Below are positions 1 to 6,723 of a stretch of 18,045 nucleotides of DNA, piece after piece (position 1 is the stretch's first letter; each line of letters starts with the position of its first letter). Under the pieces are notes generated by a model that did no database searches, was not told the origin of the DNA, and saw only the letters and a list, made by a program, of their open reading frames with translations. The DNA is from DASYRM01 sp036004405 (GTDB lineage: Bacteria > Acidobacteriota > Vicinamibacteria > Vicinamibacterales > UBA2999), in assembly GCA_036004405.1 (NCBI GenBank), contig DASYRM010000143.1, positions 1-18,045 on the forward strand, read 5' to 3'. The translations under genes and the position numbers were made by a program.

Positions 1-2325
1 CTCCTGGACCTCGTGTCGGCGGCCGAACGGCAGGAGCCGACGGCCGCGGTCCTGGCCGAGATCCGGCAGCGGCATATCGGGACTGCCACCGAGATCTGCA
101 CCCCGGACGACGTGGCTGCCTTTACCAAGGAGCTCGACGCCGACATCAAGGATGTCGGGCAGCGGCTCGCCAGTGTCAGCCAGTCGAAGTCGGCGCCTCA
201 GGATGTCCGCGACGTCGTGGCCGGGTACGGCGAGCTGTGGTCGACGAAGCTCTTTGCGCGCAGCTTGAGCTCGCGGGGCCGACGCGGCGTGGTGCGCTGG
301 CTCGACGCGCGGGACATCGTGGAAGTGCAGTGGGGACCGCTCGGTCCGGCCGTGCAGTGGCCGGTGTCGCGGCAGCGCGCCGCCGCGCTGGTCCCGGACG
401 GCTCCGCCGAAACGCTGATCGTGCCCGGCTACATCGCGCGCACCCCGCAGGGCGTCCAGACCACGCTCGGCCGGAACGGCTCGGATTTCTCCGCCTCGAT
501 CTTCGGCGACGTGCTCAACGCCTCGGAGATCCACATCTGGACCGACGTGGACGGCGTGCTCAGCGCCGACCCGCGCCGGGTGCCGGACGCCACCGTGATC
601 GACTCGCTCTCGTATCACGAGGCGATGGAGCTGGCCTACTTCGGCGCCAAGGTCATTCATCCGCAGACGATGGCGCCGGCGGTCACCAAGGGCATCCCGA
701 TCTGGGTGCGCAACACCTTCGCGGCCGAGAAGCCGGGCACGCTCATTTGCGCGGCGCCCGAGTCCACCCACGCCGTGAAGGGGATCACCAGCATCGACGC
801 CGTGGCGCTGGTCAACGTCGAAGGCGCCGGGATGATCGGCGTCCCCGGCACGGCGCAGCGGCTGTTCGGCGCGCTGCGCGAGGACGGCATCTCGGTGATC
901 CTCATCTCGCAGGGTAGCTCCGAGCACTCGATCTGCTTTGCGGTGCCCGAGAAGGATGCCGCGCGCACGGCCGAGACCGTGCGCCGGGCGTTTGCCGTGG
1001 AGCTGCGCGACGGACAGATTCAGGATGTGGAGGCGCTGACGGGGCACAGCATCCTGAGCGTGGTGGGCGACGGCATGGCCGGCACGCCCGGCATCGCGGC
1101 CGACGTGTTCGGCGCGCTGGCGGGCGCCGGCGTCAACGTGCGCGCCATCGCCCAAGGCTCGTCCGAACGCAACATCTCGGTGGTGATCGACGGGCGCCAG
1201 ACGACCCGGGCGCTGCGGTCGGTGCACGCGCGGTTCTACCTGTCGCCGCACACGATCTCGATCGGTCTCGTCGGTCCGGGCGTCGTGGGCAGCGTGCTGC
1301 TCGAGCAGATCGCGTCGCAGGCGCCCCGCCTGCTGCGCGACTTCCGGCTCGATCTGCGCGTGCGCGCGCTGATGACGTCGAAAAAGATGCTCCTGTCGGA
1401 TCAGCCGATCGGCCTCGACGGCTGGAAGGAGAAGCTGTCCGCAGGGACGCCGGTGGACCTGGCGGCGTTCGAGGATCACGTCCATGCCGATCACCTGCCG
1501 CACGCGGTGATCATCGACTGCTCGGCCAGCGAAAAGGTGGCGGCGCTCTATCCGCGCTGGCTCGCCGAGGGCATTCACGTGGTGACGCCCAACAAGCGCG
1601 CCAACAGCGGCCCGCTGACGCTCTTCGGCGAGCTGCAGCGCGCGCGCCGCGCCGGCGGCTCGCACTATCTTTACGAGGCCACCGTCGGCGCCGGTTTGCC
1701 GATCATGCAGACGCTGCGCGATCTGCGCGAGACCGGCGACGAGATCCGCAAGGTCGAAGGCATCTTCTCCGGCACGCTGGCGTACTTGTTCAACGTGTGG
1801 GACGGCAGCGAGTCGTTCTCGTCGGTGGTGAGGACCGCGAAGGCCAAGGGCTACACGGAACCGGATCCGCGCGACGACCTGTCAGGTACCGACGTGGCGC
1901 GCAAACTGGTGATCCTCGCGCGCGAGATGGGCATGCAGCTCGAGCTCGGCGACGTGGCGCTCGAGGGGCTCATTCCGCCGGCGCTCGTCGGCGTGGGCGT
2001 CGAGGAGTTCATGGCACGGCTCGGCGAGCTGGACGCGCCGATGCTGGCCAAACTCGAGGCTGCGCGCGCCCGCAACCACGTGCTGCGCTACGTGGGCGCG
2101 CTCGACGCCGCGAGCAACCGCGCTACCGTGGGGCTGGTGGAGCTGGAGCGTTCGCACCCGTTTGCCAACATCAACCTCACCGACAACGTGGTGCGTTTCG
2201 TGACGTCGCGCTACGACCAGAACCCGCTCGTCGTGCAGGGGCCGGGCGCCGGCCCGGCGGTCACTGCGGGCGGCGTGTTCGCCGACCTGCTGCGCGTCTG
2301 CTCGTACTTAGGGGCGAAGATCTGA
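1..2325 (+). CDS. thrA: Bifunctional aspartokinase / homoserine dehydrogenase (5'-partial)
   Basis: The frame is open to the left edge, so the start and the N-terminal KFGGTS ATP-binding motif lie outside; comparison with E. coli ThrA from memory suggests roughly 60 residues are missing. The visible part carries the aspartokinase core, with GRNGSDFSAS at 469-498 and WTDVDGVLSADPR just after it. Two ACT regulatory repeats follow, each with a QGSSE motif (909-923 and 1153-1167). The homoserine dehydrogenase half begins with the NAD(P)-binding GLVGPGVVGS near 1264-1293, then VVTPNK at 1579-1596, YEATVGAGLP, GIFSGTLAYLFN and GYTEPDPRDDLSG. The enzyme performs the first and third steps from aspartate to threonine and methionine in the cytoplasm. 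ACT domains in this family bind threonine, so feedback inhibition is likely. Domain order and length match ThrA-type fusions; no frame break is visible. Confidence 0.96.
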   Translation, partial: LLDLVSAAERQEPTAAVLAEIRQRHIGTATEICTPDDVAAFTKELDADIKDVGQRLASVSQSKSAPQDVRDVVAGYGELWSTKLFARSLSSRGRRGVVRWLDARDIVEVQWGPLGPAVQWPVSRQRAAALVPDGSAETLIVPGYIARTPQGVQTTLGRNGSDFSASIFGDVLNASEIHIWTDVDGVLSADPRRVPDATVIDSLSYHEAMELAYFGAKVIHPQTMAPAVTKGIPIWVRNTFAAEKPGTLICAAPESTHAVKGITSIDAVALVNVEGAGMIGVPGTAQRLFGALREDGISVILISQGSSEHSICFAVPEKDAARTAETVRRAFAVELRDGQIQDVEALTGHSILSVVGDGMAGTPGIAADVFGALAGAGVNVRAIAQGSSERNISVVIDGRQTTRALRSVHARFYLSPHTISIGLVGPGVVGSVLLEQIASQAPRLLRDFRLDLRVRALMTSKKMLLSDQPIGLDGWKEKLSAGTPVDLAAFEDHVHADHLPHAVIIDCSASEKVAALYPRWLAEGIHVVTPNKRANSGPLTLFGELQRARRAGGSHYLYEATVGAGLPIMQTLRDLRETGDEIRKVEGIFSGTLAYLFNVWDGSESFSSVVRTAKAKGYTEPDPRDDLSGTDVARKLVILAREMGMQLELGDVALEGLIPPALVGVGVEEFMARLGELDAPMLAKLEAARARNHVLRYVGALDAASNRATVGLVELERSHPFANINLTDNVVRFVTSRYDQNPLVVQGPGAGPAVTAGGVFADLLRVCSYLGAKI

Positions 2326-2327
2326 CA

Positions 2328-2351
2328 GTCGCGCGCCTCGCGGCGCGCGAC
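2328..2351. terminator. Hairpin between convergent genes
   Basis: A perfect 10-bp inverted repeat (arm GTCGCGCGCC, loop TCGC) starts 3 bases after the aspartokinase/homoserine dehydrogenase stop and lies 8 bases before the stop of the convergent beta-barrel gene. It has no T-run on either side, so it is not a textbook intrinsic terminator. Its position and symmetry suggest a two-way transcription end or a 3'-end-protecting structure. Confidence 0.55.
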
Positions 2352-2358
2352 CCGGAAT

Positions 2359-3033
2359 CTAGAAGCGGTAGCCGATGCCCGCCGTGACCTGCGAGAAGTC
2401 CAGCTTGCTGGTCATCCGGTAGGCGCTGCGGTAGCGGTAGCCGATGTCGAAGTGGGTGCGTCCGGAACCGATCCCCACGCCGAACGCGGCCTCCACGAGG
2501 GGGCGCGTGATGCCTTCCGTGGCGAGCGAGAGGTCCGCCTCGCCGAGCTCGAAGTCGTTGAAGACGGCTCGCGTCACGTCACCAAGGCGCGCTTCGAGGA
2601 CCGTGCGCCTGAGGTTGATGGCGCCCAGCCCAGCCCCTACATACGGGCGGACGGCGCCGCTGCCGAACAGATACTTGCCGCCCGCCACGAAGGCCACGCC
2701 ACGGTCGCGGCCGCTGAGTGACCACGTGTCGCCGGTGAGGGTTGTCAACTGCGCCGCCTTCGCGTCGAGACTGTCGCGGAGCGACCTCTGCATCAGGTTC
2801 TCGAAGTAGGAGAACGTGGTGTAGGCCTGGCCATGGCGCCCAACGTTCTGGGCGACCTCCACGCCGAAGACAGGCTCGGTCGGCGGGCGCGATACCGCGC
2901 CGCCCAGAGCGGCGATGTACCAGCGCGGCTCCACCGTGGTGCCGGGAGCCGGGGTCCCCTGCGCGAAGGCGGAGACGGACGAGACGAGGGCCAGAACGAG
3001 TGCTGCCGGAACCGAGTGACGGGCGTTCATCAT
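2359..3033 (-). CDS. Outer-membrane beta-barrel protein (porin-family-like)
   Basis: A 224-residue secreted protein. The ATG at 3033 (or the next ATG, 3030) follows GAGGAG on the minus strand; the longer frame has no better start. An N-terminal signal peptide runs MMNARHSVPAALVLALVSSV and ends SAFAQ with likely cleavage after AFA. The mature part has alternating hydrophobic/polar strands, glycine-rich turns (YLFGSGAVRPYVGAGLGAIN) and a C-terminal strand ending GIGYRF, the terminal aromatic residue used by barrel-assembly machinery. The length fits an 8-stranded barrel of the OmpA/OprF-like outer-membrane beta-barrel class. It begins 13 bases after the stop of the putative lipoprotein gene, so the two are probably co-transcribed. 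The ligand or role is not recognisable. Confidence 0.8.
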   Translation of the reverse strand: MMNARHSVPAALVLALVSSVSAFAQGTPAPGTTVEPRWYIAALGGAVSRPPTEPVFGVEVAQNVGRHGQAYTTFSYFENLMQRSLRDSLDAKAAQLTTLTGDTWSLSGRDRGVAFVAGGKYLFGSGAVRPYVGAGLGAINLRRTVLEARLGDVTRAVFNDFELGEADLSLATEGITRPLVEAAFGVGIGSGRTHFDIGYRYRSAYRMTSKLDFSQVTAGIGYRF

Positions 3034-3046
3034 TGAGCTCCTCAAA

Positions 3047-3655
3047 CTAGCGACGGGCCAGGCCCTGGAACGAGTGATTCGCGACCAGCGCGTTCACCGG
3101 CAACTTGGCGGCGTCGAGAACGTTGTAGGTGTGCGCCGCAGTGCCGCTGATGGACTTGGGGTTGATGGGATCGTCGAACGTTGCCGTCAGGCTCGAACCC
3201 ACCAGTTGAAGCACGCGAGTATGGCCGTCCGTGCACATGAAGGTCAGATCTTCCTCGGTGCACTTTTCGGCATGCAGCACGAAGCTGCTGCCGGAGCCGA
3301 TGCGGCCGGTGTACTCGCACGCCAGGCCGGTTCCCGCCGACACGAGCTTCGCCGTCAGGTCGCTGCCCGACTGCGTGATCGACAGCGTGTTGTTCGTCTT
3401 CTCGCCGACCACGCGGTCGAACGACACGCCGGTGCACTCGGCCAAACCAGCCGTGCGTGCGGCGCCAGTGCCGCCCGCCACACTGTCCAACCTGAACTCG
3501 CCGCCCCAGTTTCCGCTGAGTCGTGGCACCAGCAGTTCCGACAACGACGAGGGGCCCGTGGGGGCTACCGGGATCTTGTTAGGGTCTTCCCCGCAGGAAG
3601 TCGTCGCCATCACCGAGGCGAAGAGGCCCGCGAACAACGCGGCTCGTGAATTCAT
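3047..3655 (-). CDS. Putative secreted lipoprotein, unknown function
   Basis: The 202-residue start at 3655 is chosen because AAGGAG lies 9 bases upstream and the protein then opens with a short signal sequence: MNSRAA, a hydrophobic stretch, and Cys21 in the context ATTSC. The -3 position is Thr rather than Leu, so the lipobox is imperfect and lipidation is likely but not certain. A Pro/Ser-rich linker (about residues 25-40) leads to a domain beginning LSGNWGGEFRLDSV, with Cys residues spaced as if for disulfides (CTGVSF, LACEYTG, EKCTEED, FMCTDG). I do not recognise the family beyond its resemblance to 'lipoprotein plus small beta-sandwich' proteins. It is followed closely by the beta-barrel gene, which suggests a joint role in the outer membrane. 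Confidence 0.7.
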   Translation of the reverse strand: MNSRAALFAGLFASVMATTSCGEDPNKIPVAPTGPSSLSELLVPRLSGNWGGEFRLDSVAGGTGAARTAGLAECTGVSFDRVVGEKTNNTLSITQSGSDLTAKLVSAGTGLACEYTGRIGSGSSFVLHAEKCTEEDLTFMCTDGHTRVLQLVGSSLTATFDDPINPKSISGTAAHTYNVLDAAKLPVNALVANHSFQGLARR

Positions 3656-3834
3656 CTGGCCAGGCTCCTTTTTGCACGCACGGTGCATCGTGCGCTGTCC
3701 GTGAGGCTGCAAGTTCCATGCACAGCCTTTTGCACGCGATAGCGCGCGAAGGGCAGCGCGCGCTCTGCCCCCTCACAGACATGAATCTGCTTGCAGGCAG
3801 AGAAGCCTGTTTTGCCCTGCGTCTTCAGGACCGC
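3656..3834 (-). promoter_or_regulatory. Leader region of lipoprotein/beta-barrel unit with GTGCA cluster
   Basis: This 179-bp spacer separates the DUF6152 gene stop from the lipoprotein start. It holds four TGCAC or GTGCA words (3673-3677, 3683-3687, 3719-3723, 3731-3735) and a 10-bp direct repeat TTTTGCACGC at 3670-3679 and 3728-3737. No convincing -35/-10 pair could be assigned, although GGAACTT occurs on the minus strand at 3717-3711. The repeated words could be an operator; nothing in the sequence names the regulator. Confidence 0.3.
3794..3809 (-). terminator. Weak hairpin after DUF6152 gene
   Basis: A 5-bp stem (CAGGC/GCCTG) with a 6-nt loop lies about 25 bases downstream of the DUF6152 stop on the minus strand. 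The T-run (TTTT, 3810-3813) is on the plus-strand side, so as a minus-strand terminator it lacks the U-tract. A second GC hairpin (GGGCAG/CTGCCC, 3751-3770) lies further on. Either may help end the transcript. Confidence 0.25.
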
Positions 3835-4311
3835 TTACTTCGAGTGCTGATCGGTGTGGCCGGGTGCAAAGCACCGATGCGCGCCGTAGTCGCCCCAGCT
3901 CTGCTCGCGTCCGTCAGGCATCACCATCAGTTCCCCGTTGAGCAGCCGCCCCGCCAGGCTGGTGGTACTGGGGTCCGCGCTGGCAATCTGCCAGACGATC
4001 GGCTCCTTCGGCAGATAGCCGCAGACTTCGACGACGGTGCCGGGCTTCAGAACATGGGTCGCAAACCCTGTTCGCTTGAGTTGCGCGATCGAGGGCCCCT
4101 CGACGGCCCATCGACGCACCTGTCCGTCGGCATCGCGCTGCTCGAGGAAGATGAAGCTGTGCGGATTGAGTTCCTGAAACTGGACGATCGTGCCCTTCAC
4201 GCGGACGGCCTTCGTGGTGTCGTAATTCGCGAGCGAATGATGCGCCAGCACCGCTCCAGCGGGAACGAGCGCCACCAGAACTGCCAACCATCCCGTCATC
4301 GTCTTGTGCAT
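3835..4311 (-). CDS. DUF6152-type secreted protein (first of two)
   Basis: A 158-residue protein. The start at 4311 follows CCGGAG with 6 bases of spacing and gives a clean signal peptide ending PAGAVLA, cleaved before HHSLANYD. The mature protein begins with His-His, then KGTIVQFQELNPHSFIFLE, RRWAVEGPS and LKPGTVVEVCGY. This order (HHS, G-I-V, NPH, W-x-x-E-G-S, G-V-V-G-Y) matches the DUF6152 pattern as I know it. The family's function is unknown; a small periplasmic beta-barrel or OB-like fold is plausible. A second member occurs at 10799-11242. Unlike that copy, this one has no PQQ enzyme beside it and carries a longer C-terminal tail containing Cys147. Its upstream neighbour is the TPR gene stop 47 bases away. 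Confidence 0.75.
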   Translation of the reverse strand: MHKTMTGWLAVLVALVPAGAVLAHHSLANYDTTKAVRVKGTIVQFQELNPHSFIFLEQRDADGQVRRWAVEGPSIAQLKRTGFATHVLKPGTVVEVCGYLPKEPIVWQIASADPSTTSLAGRLLNGELMVMPDGREQSWGDYGAHRCFAPGHTDQHSK

Positions 4312-4358
4312 CTGAGTCTCCGGCAACGGAGAGTGGCGCTGATGACGTTACCGAATTG

Positions 4359-5081
4359 TTACGGCAGGCGCTTCAGCAACGCCTTGGCCTTGCGGAACCA
4401 CGGCCGCTCGCGGCGCTGCAGGTAGCGCGGCATCGTCGACTTCTGGACCAGGACGCGCTCGGCCCACTCGCGCGCTTCCACCGTCCGCTGCTGTGCGGCG
4501 AGAAAGGAGGCGTAGTTCACGTAGGTCTCCGAGAGCGTCGACACCTCGATGACCTGGCGAAACAGCGAGTCGGCGTCTTCGGCTCGCCCGGTCTGTCCCA
4601 AGGCGAGCGCCAACAGACCGCGGGCGCGGTTCGAGCTGTATTTCGGATCCCGCGACGTGACGTACTCGAGGTCCTTGATGGCACCGGCGAAGTCGCCCAG
4701 CTGCACTTTGGCAACGCCGCGTCGGTAGAACGGATCGAGGTCAGTCGTCCGAGGCGTGATGGCCTTGTCGTAGCACTCGAGGGCACGCGCGAACTTCTTC
4801 TCGTCGAGATACAGGTCGCCCAGCTCCTCGTAGTTGCCGGCCGCAGGGTTCTGCAGCACCAGCGCCTCGAGATACGTGATCCGCTTCCGCCGGCCGAAGC
4901 CCTCGAAGGACTGCCTGAGCAGCCCGAGGTCGGGCACCACCTCCATGAGGATGTAGATGAAGGCGCCGGGCGGGCCGAAGAAGATGATGACCCAGAGCCA
5001 GAACGTGTCAGGACGACGGCGGATGAAGTGCAGTACTGCCAGCACTTGGAGCAGGATGCCCCATTGGAAGAACTGCAGCAT
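4359..5081 (-). CDS. Membrane-anchored tetratricopeptide-repeat protein
   Basis: The 240-residue protein starts at ATG 5081 (MLQFFQWG); a further in-frame ATG at 5108 would add nine residues. Two hydrophobic segments (about 1-20 and 27-48) resemble the N-terminal membrane hairpin of phospholipase-D/cardiolipin-synthase N-terminal domains (WLWVIIFFGPPGAFIYIL). Three or four TPR-like helix pairs follow: NYEELGDLYLDEKKFARALECY (about 83-104), FYRRGVAKVQLGDFAGAIKDL (118-138), RARGLLALALGQTGRAEDADSLF (152-174) and a weaker one at 184-212. TPRs are protein-docking scaffolds, here probably cytoplasmic. It is the last gene of the sigma-factor unit, and its first 74 bases overlap the end of the preceding gene. 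The partner is unknown. Confidence 0.8.
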   Translation of the reverse strand: MLQFFQWGILLQVLAVLHFIRRRPDTFWLWVIIFFGPPGAFIYILMEVVPDLGLLRQSFEGFGRRKRITYLEALVLQNPAAGNYEELGDLYLDEKKFARALECYDKAITPRTTDLDPFYRRGVAKVQLGDFAGAIKDLEYVTSRDPKYSSNRARGLLALALGQTGRAEDADSLFRQVIEVSTLSETYVNYASFLAAQQRTVEAREWAERVLVQKSTMPRYLQRRERPWFRKAKALLKRLP

Positions 5082-5583
5082 CTGCGGGCGAGTATAACGG
5101 AGGCACATCCGACCTCAGAAGGATTCGAAAGACGAACACGTGCGTGACGAGAAGCAGCGGCACGAGCACCGTGGGAATGAAGTACGCCGCGCCTTGCAGC
5201 CCGGGGTCCAGACCGACACCGGTCCGATTGCCCTGGTAGAACGCGTACACGAGATCGACCGTGCCAACGATGTTGAAGATCCACACCAGGATCGTCCCGC
5301 CGCGGGCGGTCAGCGTGGCCAGCGACAGCAGTGCCAGCGTGGCCGTCGCAAGGTCCCCGTACGCGGCTGGAGCCGCGAACGCCGCCGGTAGCCGGGTCGA
5401 CACGACGCCCGGCACCAGAAAGGCGAGGCCGACGAAACGAAAGCCGTGGAGAAGCAGGATCGGCCGCAGCGCGGCCGGGCGGGATCGGGTTCGAAGCACC
5501 GGCCAGAGATCGCGCACGCCGATGATGCCCCAGACGACGAATCCGAACAGCACGCTGATGCCGAAGAGCAGGTCGAGTCGCAT
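5008..5583 (-). CDS. Polytopic membrane protein, unknown family
   Basis: The 191-residue reading begins MRLDLLFGISVLFGF at ATG 5583. A GTG at 5595, in frame four codons earlier, overlaps the stop of the preceding small ORF as GTGA and is an equally good start. About five hydrophobic segments are visible (residues 3-23, 42-62, 77-93, 97-117, 131-155). The last 35 residues (PPLYSPADAA onward) are Pro/Ser/Ala-rich and unlike the rest. They are encoded where the frame overlaps the TPR gene by 74 bases, so the tail may simply be run-on sequence after the last helix. I do not recognise the family. Its place in a sigma/anti-sigma unit suggests an envelope-stress or membrane-homeostasis role, but that is inference. 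Confidence 0.65.
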   Translation of the reverse strand: MRLDLLFGISVLFGFVVWGIIGVRDLWPVLRTRSRPAALRPILLLHGFRFVGLAFLVPGVVSTRLPAAFAAPAAYGDLATATLALLSLATLTARGGTILVWIFNIVGTVDLVYAFYQGNRTGVGLDPGLQGAAYFIPTVLVPLLLVTHVFVFRILLRSDVPPLYSPADAAVLPMGHPAPSAGSTALHPPSS

Positions 5584-5591
5584 GACGGGTG

Positions 5592-5708
5592 TCACCGCAG
5601 CAGGAGACGATTGATCTCGAGGGCGATACGTCGCGGCGGCCGCCCGCCGGTAACGGCCACCCACTTCGTCCTGGCGAAACGGACCTGAGAAGGGAGCAAC
5701 GTGATCAC
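5592..5708 (-). CDS. Possible 38-residue small protein
   Basis: A GTG at 5708 overlaps the stop of the putative anti-sigma gene as GTGA. The frame then runs 38 codons, rich in basic residues (VRFARTKW, GGRPPRRIAL, NRLLLR), to a TGA at 5592-5594. That stop itself overlaps an in-frame GTG of the next gene. AGAGG lies three bases before the GTG, closer than usual. Third-position GC is about 78%, in keeping with coding use. No domain or signal is recognised. The reading rests on the two overlaps and on filling an otherwise empty 109-121 bp gap in a packed unit. The alternative is that the stretch is untranslated. Confidence 0.4.
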   Translation of the reverse strand: MITLLPSQVRFARTKWVAVTGGRPPRRIALEINRLLLR

Positions 5709-6043
5709 CGGCCTCTGACCATCCGCAGCGACAGCATCGTCACCGCAATCGACATCAGCAGCCCCGAGACAACCCAGCCGGTCGCCATCGGCGCGATCGT
5801 CTCGAACCAGCCGAACACATCCGGCCCCGGCAATGCCGCCGCGGGGCCGAACTGCGACGCAACCATCCACACGACGGCTGCGGCGAGCCCCGCCGCCAGC
5901 GGCCAGGCGCGGTGCCACGGGAATGGCAACGGCGGCGCCGTGGCCTCGGCCCGGACCGATTCCATGACCGCGGCAGCGAATCCGGACGACGGGACGATGT
6001 CCGGCTCTGCCGACAAGGCGCGATCGAGATCCTCTGGGTTCAT
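5705..6043 (-). CDS. Putative anti-sigma factor, two membrane segments
   Basis: A 112-residue protein whose ATG (6043) overlaps the sigma-factor stop as ATGA, so translation is probably coupled. The N-terminal part (NPEDLDRALSAEPDIVPSSG, then FAAAVMESVRAE) is short, acidic and soluble. A first membrane segment spans about 47-64 (WPLAAGLAAAVVWMVAS) and a second about 86-107 (MATGWVVSGLLMSIAVTML). There is no HxxxCxxC zinc motif, so it is not a classical zinc-binding anti-sigma domain. The call rests on gene position directly after an ECF sigma factor and on topology; the N-terminal segment would be the sigma-binding part facing the cytoplasm. It could instead be another membrane partner of the system. 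Confidence 0.6.
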   Translation of the reverse strand: MNPEDLDRALSAEPDIVPSSGFAAAVMESVRAEATAPPLPFPWHRAWPLAAGLAAAVVWMVASQFGPAAALPGPDVFGWFETIAPMATGWVVSGLLMSIAVTMLSLRMVRGR

Positions 6044-6594
6044 GTCGACTCCCGTCCCAACAGCCGCGGCAACTTGGCGCGGAGGATATCGCGTCCTCGC
6101 GAAAGCCGTGCCTTGACCGTGCCTTCCGGCACGCCGAGGCTGGTCGCCGTCCGCGCCACGTCCATCTCGTGAAAATAGAATAGCGTCAGCACGTCGCGAT
6201 ACTTCGCCGGCAGTCCCAGCACGGCCCTCCGGACGGTGCGATCGCGGTGTTCATCGTCGATCGCCGGTCGGGCGAGCGTCCGGTCCGCCACCGTGCGCCC
6301 CGCGTCCAGCGGCAGCGACAGCGGCGGCAGCCGCCGGATCTCGGAGCGATAGAAGTTGCTCGCCAGCGCAAACAGCCAGGTCGAAAACGCGGCGTCGCGA
6401 CGCCACGTGCGCAGCCCGCGATACGCCCGCAGGAACGCTTCCTGCGCCATGTCCTCGGCGCGGCCGCGGTCGCGGCAGAAACGGTAGGCCAGGTTGATCA
6501 GCGGTCCTTGCCATCGGCGGACGATCGGCTCGAACGCCGACGCGTCGCCGCCAAGGACCTTTGCTACGTCAGCTGCGTCGTCCTGGGCGCTCAT
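6040..6594 (-). CDS. ECF-family RNA polymerase sigma factor (sigma-70 family, group 4)
   Basis: A 184-residue protein of normal length for extracytoplasmic-function sigma factors. Region 2 spans about residues 20-90, with DMAQEAFLRAYRGL (48-61) and TWRRDAAFSTWLFALASNFYRSEIRR, the -10-recognition and core-binding parts. Region 4 spans about 118-175, with LPAKYRDVLTLFYFHEMDVARTATSLG and a helix-turn-helix VPEGTVKARLSRGRDILRAKL that reads the -35 element. Regions 1.2 and 3 are absent, as expected. The protein directs RNA polymerase to a small regulon and is normally held by an anti-sigma factor, here probably the next gene. A candidate self-recognised promoter (GCAACC-N17-GTC) lies just upstream, suggesting autoregulation. 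No strong ribosome-binding site precedes ATG 6594. Confidence 0.93.
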   Translation of the reverse strand: MSAQDDAADVAKVLGGDASAFEPIVRRWQGPLINLAYRFCRDRGRAEDMAQEAFLRAYRGLRTWRRDAAFSTWLFALASNFYRSEIRRLPPLSLPLDAGRTVADRTLARPAIDDEHRDRTVRRAVLGLPAKYRDVLTLFYFHEMDVARTATSLGVPEGTVKARLSRGRDILRAKLPRLLGREST

Positions 6595-6611
6595 GCCGCT
6601 CTACACGGTCC

Positions 6612-6637
6612 GACCTGGGGGGCGTCGCCACGGTTGC
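6612..6637 (-). promoter_or_regulatory. Candidate ECF promoter for the sigma-factor operon
   Basis: On the minus strand GCAACC (6637-6632) is followed after 17 bases by GTC (6614-6612), 17 bases before the sigma-factor ATG. An A/T-rich stretch (GGAAAATAAT) abuts the -35 word. An AAC-containing -35 and a GTC -10 are typical of ECF sigma promoters. The same pattern faces the other way in the same spacer, which supports it. If real, the leader is very short (about 10 bases). Confidence 0.5.
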
Positions 6638-6670
6638 ATTATTTTCCGACCGGCTGGACGGCGAAAAAAC

Positions 6671-6696
6671 GCAACCGGCCCTGGGGCCTCTTGGTC
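6671..6696 (+). promoter_or_regulatory. Candidate ECF promoter for the divergent membrane-protein gene
   Basis: GCAACC (6671-6676) is followed after exactly 17 bases by GTC (6694-6696), 27 bases before ATG 6724, leaving room for the GGGAGGG ribosome-binding site. An A-run (GAAAAAAC, 6663-6670) abuts the -35 word. The spacing and both words are identical to the opposite-facing copy at 6637-6612, so one sigma factor probably reads both. Confidence 0.5.
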
Positions 6697-6723
6697 CTAC
6701 CTCGCAAACGGCCGGGAGGGCAC

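Noticed and set aside
2364..2446. 14-bp direct repeat AGCGGTAGCCGATG (2364-2377 and 2433-2446)
   Set aside because: It lies inside the barrel gene and encodes repeated IGYR(F/Y) strand ends, so coding similarity explains it.
3711..3717. GGAACTT on the minus strand as a sigma-E-type -35 for the lipoprotein gene
   Set aside because: No TCTGA- or GTC-like -10 occurs 15-18 bases downstream, and it does not match GCAACC, the candidate word for this window's own sigma factor.
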